A stretch of 64,000 nucleotides of DNA, taken from Melittangium boletus DSM 14713. GTDB taxonomy: Bacteria > Myxococcota > Myxococcia > Myxococcales > Myxococcaceae. This document shows positions 33,072 through 42,084 of the stretch, piece by piece. The notes under the pieces were generated by a model. It saw only the letters and a program-made list of their open reading frames with translations, made no database searches and was not told the origin of the DNA. Numbering within the stretch: the stretch's first letter is position 1; each line of letters starts with the position of its first letter. The position numbers were made by a program, and so were the translations under genes. The stretch is from the NCBI RefSeq assembly GCF_002305855.1, contig NZ_CP022163.1, positions 2,852,292 to 2,916,291 on the forward strand, in the 5' to 3' direction.

Positions 33072-34875
33072 GCTGCTCAGGGCCTACCAGCGCGAGCTCA
33101 CCTGGCTGCGCGGCGCGGGCGCCGAGTTCGCGGCCACCTATCCGCAGCAGGCCGAGCGTCTGAGGCTGGGGGCCCAGGAGACGGGAGACCCGCATGTGGA
33201 GCGGCTCATCGAGTCCTTCGCCTTCCTCACGGCGCGCGTGCAGCACACCTTCGACCGGGACCTGCCGGAGCTGACCACCAGCCTGCTGGGCCAGCTCGCC
33301 CCCCACCTCCTCCAGCCCCGGCCCTCGCTCTCCATCGCCTGCTTCGAGCCGGACCCGGGCACGAGCATTCCCCCCGAGGGCCACCTCATCGCGCGCGACA
33401 CGCAGCTGCTCGCCGACCTGCGCACGGGCCAGACCTGCCGTTTTCGCACCCGCGCGCCGGTGCGGCTCTGGCCCCTGCGGGTGACCGAGGCGGAGCTGAG
33501 CTCGCCCCTCGCCTGGCCCTGGCTGCGCGGCGAGCGCGAGGTGGCCTCGGTGCTGCGGCTCAAGCTGGAGACCCAGGGCACGTCCTGGCCCGCGCTGGCG
33601 ATCGAGCGGCTGCGCTTCTTCCTCGATGCGCCCGCCGAGGTGGCCTTCCGGCTGCACGAGCTCTTGCTGAGCGGCGTGCGCGGGCTCGCTTTCGTGCCCG
33701 ACGGCGCCCCGTCCGCGTCCGCGCCCCGCATCTGGCCCGCCGCGCACCTGCGGGCCGTGGGCTTCGAGCCCGAGGAGGCGCTGCTCGACGCGCCCATGCA
33801 AACGCACCCCGGCTACCGCCTGCTGCAGGAGTACTTCGCCTTCCCCGAGAAGTTCCTCTTCCACGAGCTGGTGCTCGACCGCGCGAGCCTCCAGGCCTCG
33901 CGCGACACGCTCGAGGTGCTCGTGCTGCTGGACGTGCCCCCCGACGAGGAGCTGGCGCTCACGCCCGACGTCTTCCGGTTGGGCTGCGCGCCCATCATCA
34001 ACCTGTTCTCCCAGCTCGCCGAGCCCCTGCGGTTGGATCAGCGGCGGACCGAGTACCCGGTGATTCCCGACGCCCGTCGGCCGGACGAGGTGCGGCTGCA
34101 CTCGCTCGTGTCCGTCACCGCCTCCACGCCCGGCCAGGAGCGCACGCGGGTGGTCGAGCCGCTCTTCTCCTGGCGCCACGCGCCGGAGGACGCCGAGCCC
34201 CGGGCGTTCTGGTACACGCGCACCCAGCCCACCGGACTCGGGGCGGAGCGGGAATCCCAGACGCTGCTGTCCTTCGTGGACCTGGATCTCGACCCGCGGC
34301 TGCCCGCGGAGCAGACGCTCCTCGCGCACACGCTGTGCACCAACGGGCCCCTGCCCACGCAGCTCGCGCCCGGCGCCGCGCTGCGCCTGGAGGAGCACGC
34401 GCCGGTGGGCGCCATCCGCAGCCTGCGCCGTCCCACGCCGCCGCGCCCCGCCCCCGAGGAAGGGCCGTCGCTCTGGCGCCTCGTCTCCCTGCTCTCGCTC
34501 AACCACCTGTCGCTCGGCGGCGGGGAGCGAGCCCTGGAGTCGCTGCGGGAGCTGCTGCGGCTGCACGACGGCTCCGAGGCGAGCGTGGGCGAGCAGCGCA
34601 TCCGGGGGATGACGCGGCTGGAGAGCCGGCCGGTGACGCGACCTCTCACGGGCGGCGACTGGCGGGGCTTCTGCCGGGGCCAGGAGCTCACCCTCACCTT
34701 CGACACGTCCCTGTACGAGGGGGGCAGCACGCTGCTGCTCGGCGCGGTGCTCAACCACTTCTTCGGGCTGTACGCCTCGGTGGATTCATTCACGCAGCTC
34801 GTGGTCAGGCGCGAGCAGAAGGAGGGCATATGGAAGCAATGGCCCCCGATGACCGGCGCCCAGCCCCTGCTCTAG
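33052..34875 (+). CDS. tssF: Type VI baseplate subunit TssF
   Basis: 607 aa. ATG at 33052 is chosen over a GTG three bases earlier because GGAGG lies 6 nt upstream. YQRELTWLRGAGAEFAATYP and VERLIESFAFLTARVQ with LLGQLAPHLLQPRPSL are the TssF/VasA hallmark. It builds the wedge with TssE, TssG and TssK. It overlaps tssG by 46 nt, showing tight coupling. Confidence 0.93.
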   Translation: MNSQKDELLRAYQRELTWLRGAGAEFAATYPQQAERLRLGAQETGDPHVERLIESFAFLTARVQHTFDRDLPELTTSLLGQLAPHLLQPRPSLSIACFEPDPGTSIPPEGHLIARDTQLLADLRTGQTCRFRTRAPVRLWPLRVTEAELSSPLAWPWLRGEREVASVLRLKLETQGTSWPALAIERLRFFLDAPAEVAFRLHELLLSGVRGLAFVPDGAPSASAPRIWPAAHLRAVGFEPEEALLDAPMQTHPGYRLLQEYFAFPEKFLFHELVLDRASLQASRDTLEVLVLLDVPPDEELALTPDVFRLGCAPIINLFSQLAEPLRLDQRRTEYPVIPDARRPDEVRLHSLVSVTASTPGQERTRVVEPLFSWRHAPEDAEPRAFWYTRTQPTGLGAERESQTLLSFVDLDLDPRLPAEQTLLAHTLCTNGPLPTQLAPGAALRLEEHAPVGAIRSLRRPTPPRPAPEEGPSLWRLVSLLSLNHLSLGGGERALESLRELLRLHDGSEASVGEQRIRGMTRLESRPVTRPLTGGDWRGFCRGQELTLTFDTSLYEGGSTLLLGAVLNHFFGLYASVDSFTQLVVRREQKEGIWKQWPPMTGAQPLL

Positions 34876-35894
34876 CCGAGCGGCTGTTCGCCTCCGGCGA
34901 GCGGTTCGACTTCTTCCAGGCGGTGCGGCTCCTGCGTCTGCTGCGTCCGGGGCAGCCGCCCTCGGGCCGCGCCAGCTCGCCTTGGCAGGAGCCCGTGCGG
35001 CTGCGGGCGCGGGTGGACCTGGCCTTCGCGCCCAGCGACGTCGCCAGCGTGCGCCCCGCGCCCGAGCCCGGGGGCGTGCCGGAGCTGACAGTGGGGTTCT
35101 TCGGCGTCGGCGGCGCGCTCGGGCCCCTGCCCCGGCCCCACGCTCAGTGGGTGTGGGATCGCACGCGCGCGGGCGACACGGGCCCGAGGGACTTCCTCGA
35201 CCTCTTCCACCACCGGCTGTTGTCCCTGCTGTACCGGGGCCGGCAGCTGCGCCGGGTGTGGCTGGAGGAAGGCGCGCCGGAGAGCTACGCCGTGGCGCGC
35301 TACCTGTACGCGCTGCTGGGCCTGGGCACGCGGGGGTTGAGCGGCCGGATGCGGGTGGAGGACCGGACGCTGTTGCGCTACGCGGGATTGCTCGTACGCC
35401 GGCCCGTGTCCGTGGGCGCGCTGGAGGCGATGCTCTCGGACTGGCTCGGGGTGCGAGTGCGTCCCCACCTGCCGCGCGGCGCCTGGCTGCCCCTGGATGC
35501 GGAGCAGTGGACGCGCCTGGGCCCGCGCGGACAGAACGCCCGGCTCGGTCAGGGCGCGGTGCTCGGCCGGCGCGCCTGGAACGCCCAGGCGGGCCTGGAG
35601 TTGGAGCTGGGCCCCCTCTCGTGGCACCGCTACCAGGAGCTATTGCCCGGAGGCCGGGCGCTGGACGGCATGCGCTCGCTCACCCGCTTCGCGCTGGGCA
35701 CGAACCTGGACGTGGGCCTGGTGCTCGCGCCCCGGCTCGCGGACATCCCCCCCGCCGCCCTGAGCGCCCGCGACGGGCCGCGCCTGGGTTGGACCTCCTT
35801 CCTGCGCGCCCGGCCCCGCGGCGAGGGGACGCACCGCGTGGTGCTCGCGCCCCGCCACATGAACCTCCCCCCCGAGAAGGACACGCCGTCATGA
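34830..35894 (+). CDS. tssG: Type VI baseplate subunit TssG
   Basis: 354 aa. GGAGG lies 4 nt upstream of the ATG at 34830. RFDFFQAVRLLRLL, LTVGFFGVGGALGPLP and DFLDLFHHRLLSLLYR are typical of TssG/VasB, as is the C-terminal FALGTNLDVGLVL. It pairs with TssF in the wedge. Its TGA overlaps the vgrG start. Confidence 0.93.
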   Translation: MEAMAPDDRRPAPALAERLFASGERFDFFQAVRLLRLLRPGQPPSGRASSPWQEPVRLRARVDLAFAPSDVASVRPAPEPGGVPELTVGFFGVGGALGPLPRPHAQWVWDRTRAGDTGPRDFLDLFHHRLLSLLYRGRQLRRVWLEEGAPESYAVARYLYALLGLGTRGLSGRMRVEDRTLLRYAGLLVRRPVSVGALEAMLSDWLGVRVRPHLPRGAWLPLDAEQWTRLGPRGQNARLGQGAVLGRRAWNAQAGLELELGPLSWHRYQELLPGGRALDGMRSLTRFALGTNLDVGLVLAPRLADIPPAALSARDGPRLGWTSFLRARPRGEGTHRVVLAPRHMNLPPEKDTPS

Positions 35895-37819
35895 GAAAGG
35901 GTTTCACCCAGGACACACGCTCGCTGTCGCTCACCACGCCGCTGGGCAAGGACGTCCTGATGCTCCAAGGCTTCCAGGGCGAGGAGGCCCTGTCGCGGCC
36001 CTTCCAGTTCTCCCTGACGATGCACTCGGCGCGCTCGGACGTGGACTTCTCGCGGCTGGTGGGCGAGGGCGTCGCGCTCTCGCTGGAGCTCGAGGGCGGC
36101 GGCGAGCGATACGTGCACGGCGTGGTGACGCGCATCGTGCAGGCCGGCACCTTCGCGGACTTCACCGAGTACGTGGCCGAGCTGCGCCCCTGGTTGTGGC
36201 TGCTCACCCTCGCCCACGACAGCCGCATCTTCCAGGACAAGACGGTGCCACAGATCCTCCGCCAGCTCTTCACCGAGCAGGGCTTCACCGACTTCCGGCT
36301 CGACCTGCGGGGCCGCTACGCCCCGCGCGAGTACTGCGTGCAGCACCAGGAGTCCACCTTCGACTTCGTGTCGCGGCTGATGGAGGACGAGGGCATCTTC
36401 TATTTCTTCGAGCACTCGCGCGAGCGGCACACGCTGGTGCTCGCGGACGACCCGGCCGCCCACCCCGCCTGTCCGGGCCCGGGCAAGGTGAAGGTGCCGG
36501 GGCGTGACCCCTCGGCGAGCACGAACGACGCGCTCACCGCCTGCACGCTGGAGCAGCGGGTGATCTCCGGCGGCCACGCGCTGGGGGACTACGACTTCGA
36601 GGCGCCCTCCACCCGGCTGCGCGCGGAGGTGAAGGGCAAGCGCGCGGGCCCGCGGCGCTACGAATACCCCGGGCGCTTCACCCGCCAGGCCGAGGGTGAG
36701 CGGCGCGGCCGGCTGCGGCTGGAGGCCGAGGAGGTCCAGGCCCGCGTCCTGCGCGGACAGGGGCGCGTGCGCTGGCTCGTTCCCGGTCACCGGCTGGGCG
36801 TGGAGGAGCACACGCGCGCGGACGCCAACGGGCCGTACGTGGTGCGCTGGGTGTCGCACTCGGCCTCGCTCGAGCACTATGCCAACAGCTTCGAGGCCTT
36901 CCCCCTGGCCACGCCCTTCCGTCCCCCCCGCCAGACACCGCGCCCCGTGGCCACGGGCGTGCAGAGCGCGCGCGTGGTGGGCGAGTCGGGCGGGGAGATC
37001 TCCACGGATCGCCACGGGCGGGTGAAGGTGCGCTTTCACTGGGACCGCGAGGACCAGCGCTCGTGTTGGATCCGCGTCGCCCAGGGCTGGGCCGGCAAGG
37101 GCTGGGGCCAGCTCTTCCTGCCGCACGTGGGCCAGGAGGTGCTCATCACCTTCCTGGATGGGGACCCGGACCGGCCCATCATCACGGGCTCCGTCTACAA
37201 CGCCGAGCAGCAGGTGCCCTATCCGCTGCCCGCCCATCAGACCCGGAGCACCCTGCGCGGCATGACGCCCGCCAAGGGAGACCCCAACGAGCTGCGGCTG
37301 GAGGACAAGAAGGGCGCGGAGGAGTTGTACCTGCATGCCCACCGGGACATGAAGGTCAGCGTGGAGCACGACAGCGTGCGCGAGGTGCGTCACAACGACA
37401 CCCTGGAGGTCCAGGAGGGCGACCGCACGGTGCGCGTCGCCCGGGGCAACGAGGTGCACGAGGTCCAGGGCAACTACACCCTCAAGGTCCAGGGCAACCT
37501 CACCCTCGACGTCCAGGGCGACCTCACCCTCAAGTCGGGCAGGAGCCAGTTGCACCAGGCGCGCATGTCCCTCACGGGCAAGGCCGGCATGGGCATCCTG
37601 CACCAGGCGGGGACCTCCCTGACGAGCATCGCGGGCATGAACCTCACCCAGCGGGCGGGACTCGTGCTGGAGAGTTCCGCGGGGTTGAGGCTGTACCAGA
37701 AGTCCGCCCTGCTCTTGCAGACCGATGCCCAGTTGATGATCGGCAACATCCAGCTCTTGCAGATGATGAAGGCCATGCCCCTGCTGCTCAAGGGCGCCTT
37801 CATCACCATGCCGCTGTGA
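35891..37819 (+). CDS. vgrG: Type VI spike protein VgrG (TssI)
   Basis: 642 aa. The gp27-like half has LQGFQGEEALSRPFQFSL and ESTFDFVSRLMEDEGIFYFF. The gp5-like OB fold has STDRHGRVKVRFHWDRE and WGQLFLPHVGQEVLITFLDGD, then GSVYNAEQQVPYPLP. The beta-helix spike runs to residue 642, with no extra C-terminal enzymatic domain, so effectors must be carried by partners. It sits last of the structural genes, 16 nt before the MORN protein. Confidence 0.94.
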   Translation: MRKGFTQDTRSLSLTTPLGKDVLMLQGFQGEEALSRPFQFSLTMHSARSDVDFSRLVGEGVALSLELEGGGERYVHGVVTRIVQAGTFADFTEYVAELRPWLWLLTLAHDSRIFQDKTVPQILRQLFTEQGFTDFRLDLRGRYAPREYCVQHQESTFDFVSRLMEDEGIFYFFEHSRERHTLVLADDPAAHPACPGPGKVKVPGRDPSASTNDALTACTLEQRVISGGHALGDYDFEAPSTRLRAEVKGKRAGPRRYEYPGRFTRQAEGERRGRLRLEAEEVQARVLRGQGRVRWLVPGHRLGVEEHTRADANGPYVVRWVSHSASLEHYANSFEAFPLATPFRPPRQTPRPVATGVQSARVVGESGGEISTDRHGRVKVRFHWDREDQRSCWIRVAQGWAGKGWGQLFLPHVGQEVLITFLDGDPDRPIITGSVYNAEQQVPYPLPAHQTRSTLRGMTPAKGDPNELRLEDKKGAEELYLHAHRDMKVSVEHDSVREVRHNDTLEVQEGDRTVRVARGNEVHEVQGNYTLKVQGNLTLDVQGDLTLKSGRSQLHQARMSLTGKAGMGILHQAGTSLTSIAGMNLTQRAGLVLESSAGLRLYQKSALLLQTDAQLMIGNIQLLQMMKAMPLLLKGAFITMPL

Positions 37820-37835
37820 GCGGACGGAGGAGCCC

Positions 37836-38372
37836 ATGCCCACGGAGTACACCACCGAGGACGAACAAGGCCGGGTGCGCGAGCGCTGCTTCCTGGACGA
37901 CGAGGGACGGCTGGACGGCGTGGCCACCACTTACGGCGAGCACGGCGAGGTGCTCCAGGAGTCGACCTGGCGCGCGGGCCAGCTGCACGGCCCCACGAGC
38001 CTCTACGATTCCACGAGCCGCCTGATTCAGCGGGTGCGCTTCCAGGACGGCCAGCTCGACGGCCCCGCGGAGTTCCACGACGCGCGGGAGCGGAGCAGCC
38101 TGGAGGTCGCCTTCCATCAGGGCCAACCCCACGGCGAACTCATCGCCCGCGAGGAGGGTCAGGTGCTCGTGAAGCAGAACCTGTCGCGCGGCCAACCCGA
38201 TGGACCCATCGAACTGCACGAGCCGGGCAAGCCCACCCGGCGGCGGCTCTTCGACAAGGGCCGACCGGTCCGCGAACCCGAGCCCCTCCAGGCGCTCCCC
38301 CGGGTGGAACGCTCCCCCATGGAACCCTCCCATGACTGGCTCCAGAACTGGCTGGATCCAAAGGGCTCCTGA
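37836..38372 (+). CDS. MORN-repeat protein downstream of vgrG
   Basis: 178 aa. There are about five MORN_2-type repeats, for example GRLDGVATTYGEHGEVLQE, GQLHGPTSLYDSTSRL and GQLDGPAEFHD, each with a G-x-x-x-G core. The C-terminus is Pro-rich and ends in WLQNWLDPKGS. No signal peptide or enzyme motif. Linked to vgrG by a 16-nt gap, so co-expressed. Effector adaptor, spike-tip cargo or immunity protein are all possible, but none is proven. Confidence 0.72.
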   Translation: MPTEYTTEDEQGRVRERCFLDDEGRLDGVATTYGEHGEVLQESTWRAGQLHGPTSLYDSTSRLIQRVRFQDGQLDGPAEFHDARERSSLEVAFHQGQPHGELIAREEGQVLVKQNLSRGQPDGPIELHEPGKPTRRRLFDKGRPVREPEPLQALPRVERSPMEPSHDWLQNWLDPKGS

Positions 38373-38470
38373 GCCCCGGACGTCCTTCCATCCTGAATCA
38401 ATCATTTCAATAATTTCAAGTATTCCTTGATTGTCAGGTGTTCCCGGTTCAACCTGCACCGCGCGATCAG

Positions 38471-38487
38471 CCCCTCATGGTGAGGGG
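38471..38487. promoter_or_regulatory. Perfect inverted repeat upstream of the chitosanase gene
   Basis: CCCCTCA-tgg-TGAGGGG, 7-bp arms, 29 nt before the chitosanase start codon, within an otherwise AT-enriched gap of 143 nt. It could be an operator or an mRNA hairpin near the ribosome-binding site; no T-run, so not a terminator. Confidence 0.4.
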
Positions 38488-38515
38488 TCCGGTAAGGCAC
38501 GAGCAGGAGTCCTGG

Positions 38516-39832
38516 ATGAGCGAGCGTCGAGGCGAAGCGCGGCAAAGCGGCTGTCGGCAACTGGCGTGGGTGAGCCTGGCCGCCGCGCTCTCCGGTTGTG
38601 CGGGGGGAGTCGAGGGCATGGAGGAGTCCATGGGCGCGCTCCAGCAAGCGGCGACCTGCTCGTACTCCGTCACGACGAACACCTACGACGGTCCGGACTA
38701 CTGGGGAACCCTCGTCTTCAAGAACACGGGCACGAGCGCCATGACGAGCCCCACGGTGGCCTTCACGGTCCCCAGCGGCGTGACGTGTGATCACGACGAG
38801 GCGGGCTGGAAGCACACGCAGAGCGGCACGACGTGTACGTACTCGCGCACGACCGGGCTGACGGTGAACGCGGGCGCCTCCTACACCTTCTATTACTCGA
38901 CCACCTCCTCCGCGTCGTTCACCGCGGGCAACGTGCAGATCAGCGATCCGAGCTGCGGCGGTGGCACCACCGAGCCCCCGCCCTCGTCGGACATGACGGC
39001 CAACCAGCGCAAGGTGGCCGAGGCGATCACCAGCATCTGGGAGAACGACACGCCCACGCTCGCGTACGCGTACGCGGAGAACATCTGGGATGGCCGCGGG
39101 TACACGAACGGCCGCGCGGGCTTCTGCACCGGCACGGGCGACGCGATCATGGTCGTCGAGTGCTACAAGAACCTGCGCAGCGCGAGCAACGGCAACCTGC
39201 TGGCCAAGTACATGCCGGGCCTCACCACCATCAACAACCGCTTCCTGTCGACGGGGCAGAACCAGGCCTCCACGGCCGAACTCGACGCCCTCGGCAACTG
39301 GAAGAGCGACTGGGCCGCGAGCTACAACAACACCACCACCCGGGCGGACTTCAAGAGCTGCCAGGATCAGGTGGTCGAGCGGCTGTACTTCTCGCCCTCC
39401 ATCAACGAAGCCAAGAAGTGGGGCCTCACCTCGGCGCTGTCCAAGGCGGCGTTCTACGACGCGTACATCAACCACGGCAGCCTGAGCACCTTCATCAAGG
39501 CGGCCAACACCGCCCTGGGCAACTCGGCCCAGACGGCGCCCGCGGTCGGCCGCAACGGCATCACCGAGAGCGCCTTCCTCCAGAAGTTCCTCGAGAAGCG
39601 CCGCGACGTGCTCTACAACGACTCGACGTGGCGCGAGGCCGTGGACCGCGTCGCCCTCTACGAGAAGCTGCGCCGCCAGGGCAACTGGGACCTGAACACC
39701 GCCGTGCGCAACGACGTGCGCGCCCGCGACTGCTGGGGCACCACCTACCCGGCGAGTGGCTACACGGTGCGGCAGATCAACCCGGACGGCACCTGGAGCA
39801 CGCCGAGCTCCTACACGTATTCCTGTAACTGA
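38516..39832 (+). CDS. GH46 chitosanase lipoprotein with N-terminal CBM-like domain
   Basis: 438 aa from ATG 38516 (AGGAG 6 nt upstream). The lipobox LSGC puts Cys28 at the membrane. Residues 48-145 form a beta-sandwich with three cysteines and WGTLVFKNTGTSA, resembling CBM2-type binding domains. GH46 begins at about residue 160: SIWEN (Glu176, proton donor) and DGRGYTNGRAGFCTGTGDA (Asp192 region). It hydrolyses chitosan between GlcN units. Other GH46 enzymes are mostly secreted; here it is lipid-anchored. A 63-nt piece of this gene recurs at 23837-23899. Unlinked to the type VI operon in orientation and spacing terms (143 nt). Confidence 0.9.
   Translation: MSERRGEARQSGCRQLAWVSLAAALSGCAGGVEGMEESMGALQQAATCSYSVTTNTYDGPDYWGTLVFKNTGTSAMTSPTVAFTVPSGVTCDHDEAGWKHTQSGTTCTYSRTTGLTVNAGASYTFYYSTTSSASFTAGNVQISDPSCGGGTTEPPPSSDMTANQRKVAEAITSIWENDTPTLAYAYAENIWDGRGYTNGRAGFCTGTGDAIMVVECYKNLRSASNGNLLAKYMPGLTTINNRFLSTGQNQASTAELDALGNWKSDWAASYNNTTTRADFKSCQDQVVERLYFSPSINEAKKWGLTSALSKAAFYDAYINHGSLSTFIKAANTALGNSAQTAPAVGRNGITESAFLQKFLEKRRDVLYNDSTWREAVDRVALYEKLRRQGNWDLNTAVRNDVRARDCWGTTYPASGYTVRQINPDGTWSTPSSYTYSCN
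38600..38662 (+). repeat. Source copy of the 63-nt fragment repeated at 23837-23899
   Basis: Encodes the stretch after the lipobox (GGVEGMEESMGALQQAATC) of the chitosanase. It matches 23837-23899 in direct orientation with about five mismatches, 14.7 kb apart and on opposite sides of the type VI region. Confidence 0.85.
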
Positions 39833-39915
39833 GTGGACGAACAGGCGGGCGGGCATCCACCCCCGGCGCGCTCCGCCTCCCCACCGGGAGGCGGGCGTGA
39901 GAAGGTGGGCGGCCT

Positions 39916-41025
39916 ATGAGCAATGCCCTCTACCGGGACTGCGCCCGACTCTTCATGGTGGGGTTTCCCGGCCCCCGCATCGACGATGACTTCGCCGCGC
40001 TGATGAAGGACGGCCTCTTTGGCGCCATCCTCTTCAAGCGCAACGTGGGGACGGCCCAGGAGACCGCCGCCCTGTGCCGGGAGATCAAGTCCCGCGCGGG
40101 CCGCCCCTTCATCCTCTCCGTGGACCAGGAGGGCGGCCGGGTGGCGCGGCTCCGGGGCGAGCCCTTCACCGCCCTGCCCTCGATGCGCGAGCTGGGGCTG
40201 AGCGGCGACGTGGCGCTCGCCGAGCGCGTGGGCCGGCTGCTGGCGCACGAGCTGCGCGCGGTGGGCTTCGACTGGGACTTCGCTCCCGTGCTCGACGTGG
40301 ACACCAACCCCGCCAACCCCGTCATCGGGGACCGCGGCTTCAGCCGGGAGCCGGACGAGGTGGCGCGCCTGGGCGTGGCGCTGGCGCGCGGACTGGAGGC
40401 GGGCGGCGTGGCCTCGTGTGGCAAGCACTTCCCGGGACATGGCGACACCACCACGGACAGCCACCTGACCCTGCCACGGCTGCCGCATGATCTGGAGCGC
40501 CTGCACCGCGTGGAGCTGGTGCCCTTCCGCGCCTTCGCCCAGGCGGGGCTCGCGTCCCTGATGACGGCGCACGTGCTCTTCGACGCGTTGGATCCGAAGC
40601 TGCCCGCCACCATGAGCCACCGCGTGCTGCACGGCCTGCTGCGCGAGGAGCTGGGCTTCGATGGCGTGCTGGTGAGCGACGACCTGGAGATGAAAGCCAT
40701 CGCGGAGCATTACTCGGTGGAGGAGGCCGCGGTGCAGGGCACGCTGGCCGGAGTGGACCTGTTCCTCGTCTGCCACAACGCGGACGTCCAGCGCCGGTCC
40801 ATCGAGGCCCTGGTGCGCGCGGTCGAGTCCGGCCGCGTGCCCCGTGCACGCATCGACGAGGCCCACCGCCGCCTGGCCCGGCTCGAGGCCCGTTTCGCGC
40901 ACGGACCCGAGGACCGGGTGGCCACGCTCGGAGACGCCGAACACCGGGCGCTCGCCGAGGGGCTGGCCAGCACCTTCAATGGGAAGGATCCCACCGAGGT
41001 GATGTTGGCCTCCCGGCCGCGCTAA
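39916..41025 (+). CDS. nagZ: Beta-N-acetylhexosaminidase NagZ (GH3)
   Basis: 369 aa. It cleaves GlcNAc from GlcNAc-anhydroMurNAc products in peptidoglycan recycling. The GH3 N-acetylglucosaminidase motif KHFPGHGDTTTDSH carries the catalytic His-Asp dyad, and LVSDDLEMKAI holds the nucleophile Asp. SVDQEGGRVARL is the conserved substrate loop. No signal peptide, so cytosolic as usual. It ends overlapping the stop of the next minus-strand gene by three nucleotides. Confidence 0.93.
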   Translation: MSNALYRDCARLFMVGFPGPRIDDDFAALMKDGLFGAILFKRNVGTAQETAALCREIKSRAGRPFILSVDQEGGRVARLRGEPFTALPSMRELGLSGDVALAERVGRLLAHELRAVGFDWDFAPVLDVDTNPANPVIGDRGFSREPDEVARLGVALARGLEAGGVASCGKHFPGHGDTTTDSHLTLPRLPHDLERLHRVELVPFRAFAQAGLASLMTAHVLFDALDPKLPATMSHRVLHGLLREELGFDGVLVSDDLEMKAIAEHYSVEEAAVQGTLAGVDLFLVCHNADVQRRSIEALVRAVESGRVPRARIDEAHRRLARLEARFAHGPEDRVATLGDAEHRALAEGLASTFNGKDPTEVMLASRPR

Positions 41026-41411
41026 TCGCCCACGGGAGCGGGGACTCCCCCCGACGGCGTATGGGTCTCCTTCTGGGGCTCCTTGGGGGAGCCCGTGACG
41101 CCCTGGCCCTGGGTTCCCAGGCTCTTGCTGCCCTCGTTGCCCGAGCCGCCCGTGCCCGCGTCCGCGGCCACGTCCGAGCCCGAGATCGGGCCCGAGCCTC
41201 CCGTACCGGAGACATCACCGGAGCGTCCCGCTCCGGTCTGGGCATCGTTCGCGTTCGGAGGGTATTCCCCCACGGGACCGTATTTGCCCCCTCCCACCTG
41301 GACGCGCGGAATCTCGTCCTGGTCGCGCGAGTCGCTCTTGCATCCCGCGAACACCAGCGCGGCCGAAGCCAGCGCGCCCACGGCCCACACCTTGCGAATG
41401 TTTCCACGCAT
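41022..41411 (-). CDS. Small lipoprotein, unknown function (1 of 3 in tandem)
   Basis: 129 aa. ATG 41411 is preceded by GAGGAGG at 7-8 nt. Lipobox FAGC (Cys24). The rest is Gly/Ser/Asp-rich and low complexity (SGTGGSGPISGSD), probably disordered. Three consecutive minus-strand lipoproteins of like size share this design: short signal, then a Gly/Pro-rich body. No known domain. Confidence 0.68.
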   Translation of the reverse strand: MRGNIRKVWAVGALASAALVFAGCKSDSRDQDEIPRVQVGGGKYGPVGEYPPNANDAQTGAGRSGDVSGTGGSGPISGSDVAADAGTGGSGNEGSKSLGTQGQGVTGSPKEPQKETHTPSGGVPAPVGD

Positions 41412-41457
41412 GTCGGTTCCTCCTCGACTCCGGGTCATCCAGCGGGTGCCGCTCCGG

Positions 41458-41904
41458 CTATTTCTTGAGCTCGTCACGCGGCTGCGTGTTGGCGGGCTCG
41501 GGGCGGCTGCCGGGAACGGATTGCGCCGCGGGCAGCTCGCTGGACGGAGCGATCACACTGCCCTCGGCGCCCAGGCTCTTGTAGGGCGTCATTCCAGGCG
41601 TCGGCGCGGGACCACTGCCGCCGTAGCCCAGGGTGCCCTGACGCTCGCGCAAGGCGCGCTCTCCCGCGTCCATGAGCAGGGAGCGATTGGCGGTGCCCTG
41701 CTTGTCGGGCGTGCGGGGATCGATGCTCGTGGGATTGTCCACGATGGTCCCGTTGTACAGGGGCATGTCCGGCCCCCGGGTGAAACCCTTGTGGTAGGTG
41801 CTGTTGCCAGCCTGCTGCGGCAGTTCGCTACACGCCGCGAGTCCACCCACCGCCGCGGCCAGCACTCCCCACGTCATCCACTTCCTCAAGCCACCGTGGC
41901 GCAT
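41458..41904 (-). CDS. Small lipoprotein, unknown function (2 of 3 in tandem)
   Basis: 148 aa from ATG 41904, GGGAG 6 nt upstream. Lipobox LAAC (Cys25). The body has ERALRERQGTLGYGGSGPAP and ends in PANTQPRDELKK. No domain recognised. 46 nt upstream of the next lipoprotein, so probably one transcript. Confidence 0.68.
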   Translation of the reverse strand: MRHGGLRKWMTWGVLAAAVGGLAACSELPQQAGNSTYHKGFTRGPDMPLYNGTIVDNPTSIDPRTPDKQGTANRSLLMDAGERALRERQGTLGYGGSGPAPTPGMTPYKSLGAEGSVIAPSSELPAAQSVPGSRPEPANTQPRDELKK

Positions 41905-42084
41905 CGTCGTCTCCCAGGTCTCGGGTTGATTCCGGACGAGAGGAGGCGGGCACGACAGGCACCGCTTCCCGGCTCGTCGTCTGTCTTCAGGGATGGGCAC
42001 CGGTGGGCGTCCAAACCACCGGGTGGGTTGCCACCAGGGGCTCGAGCGTCCGGCCGCTCTCCAACGAGGGGGCCCGGAAGAAGT

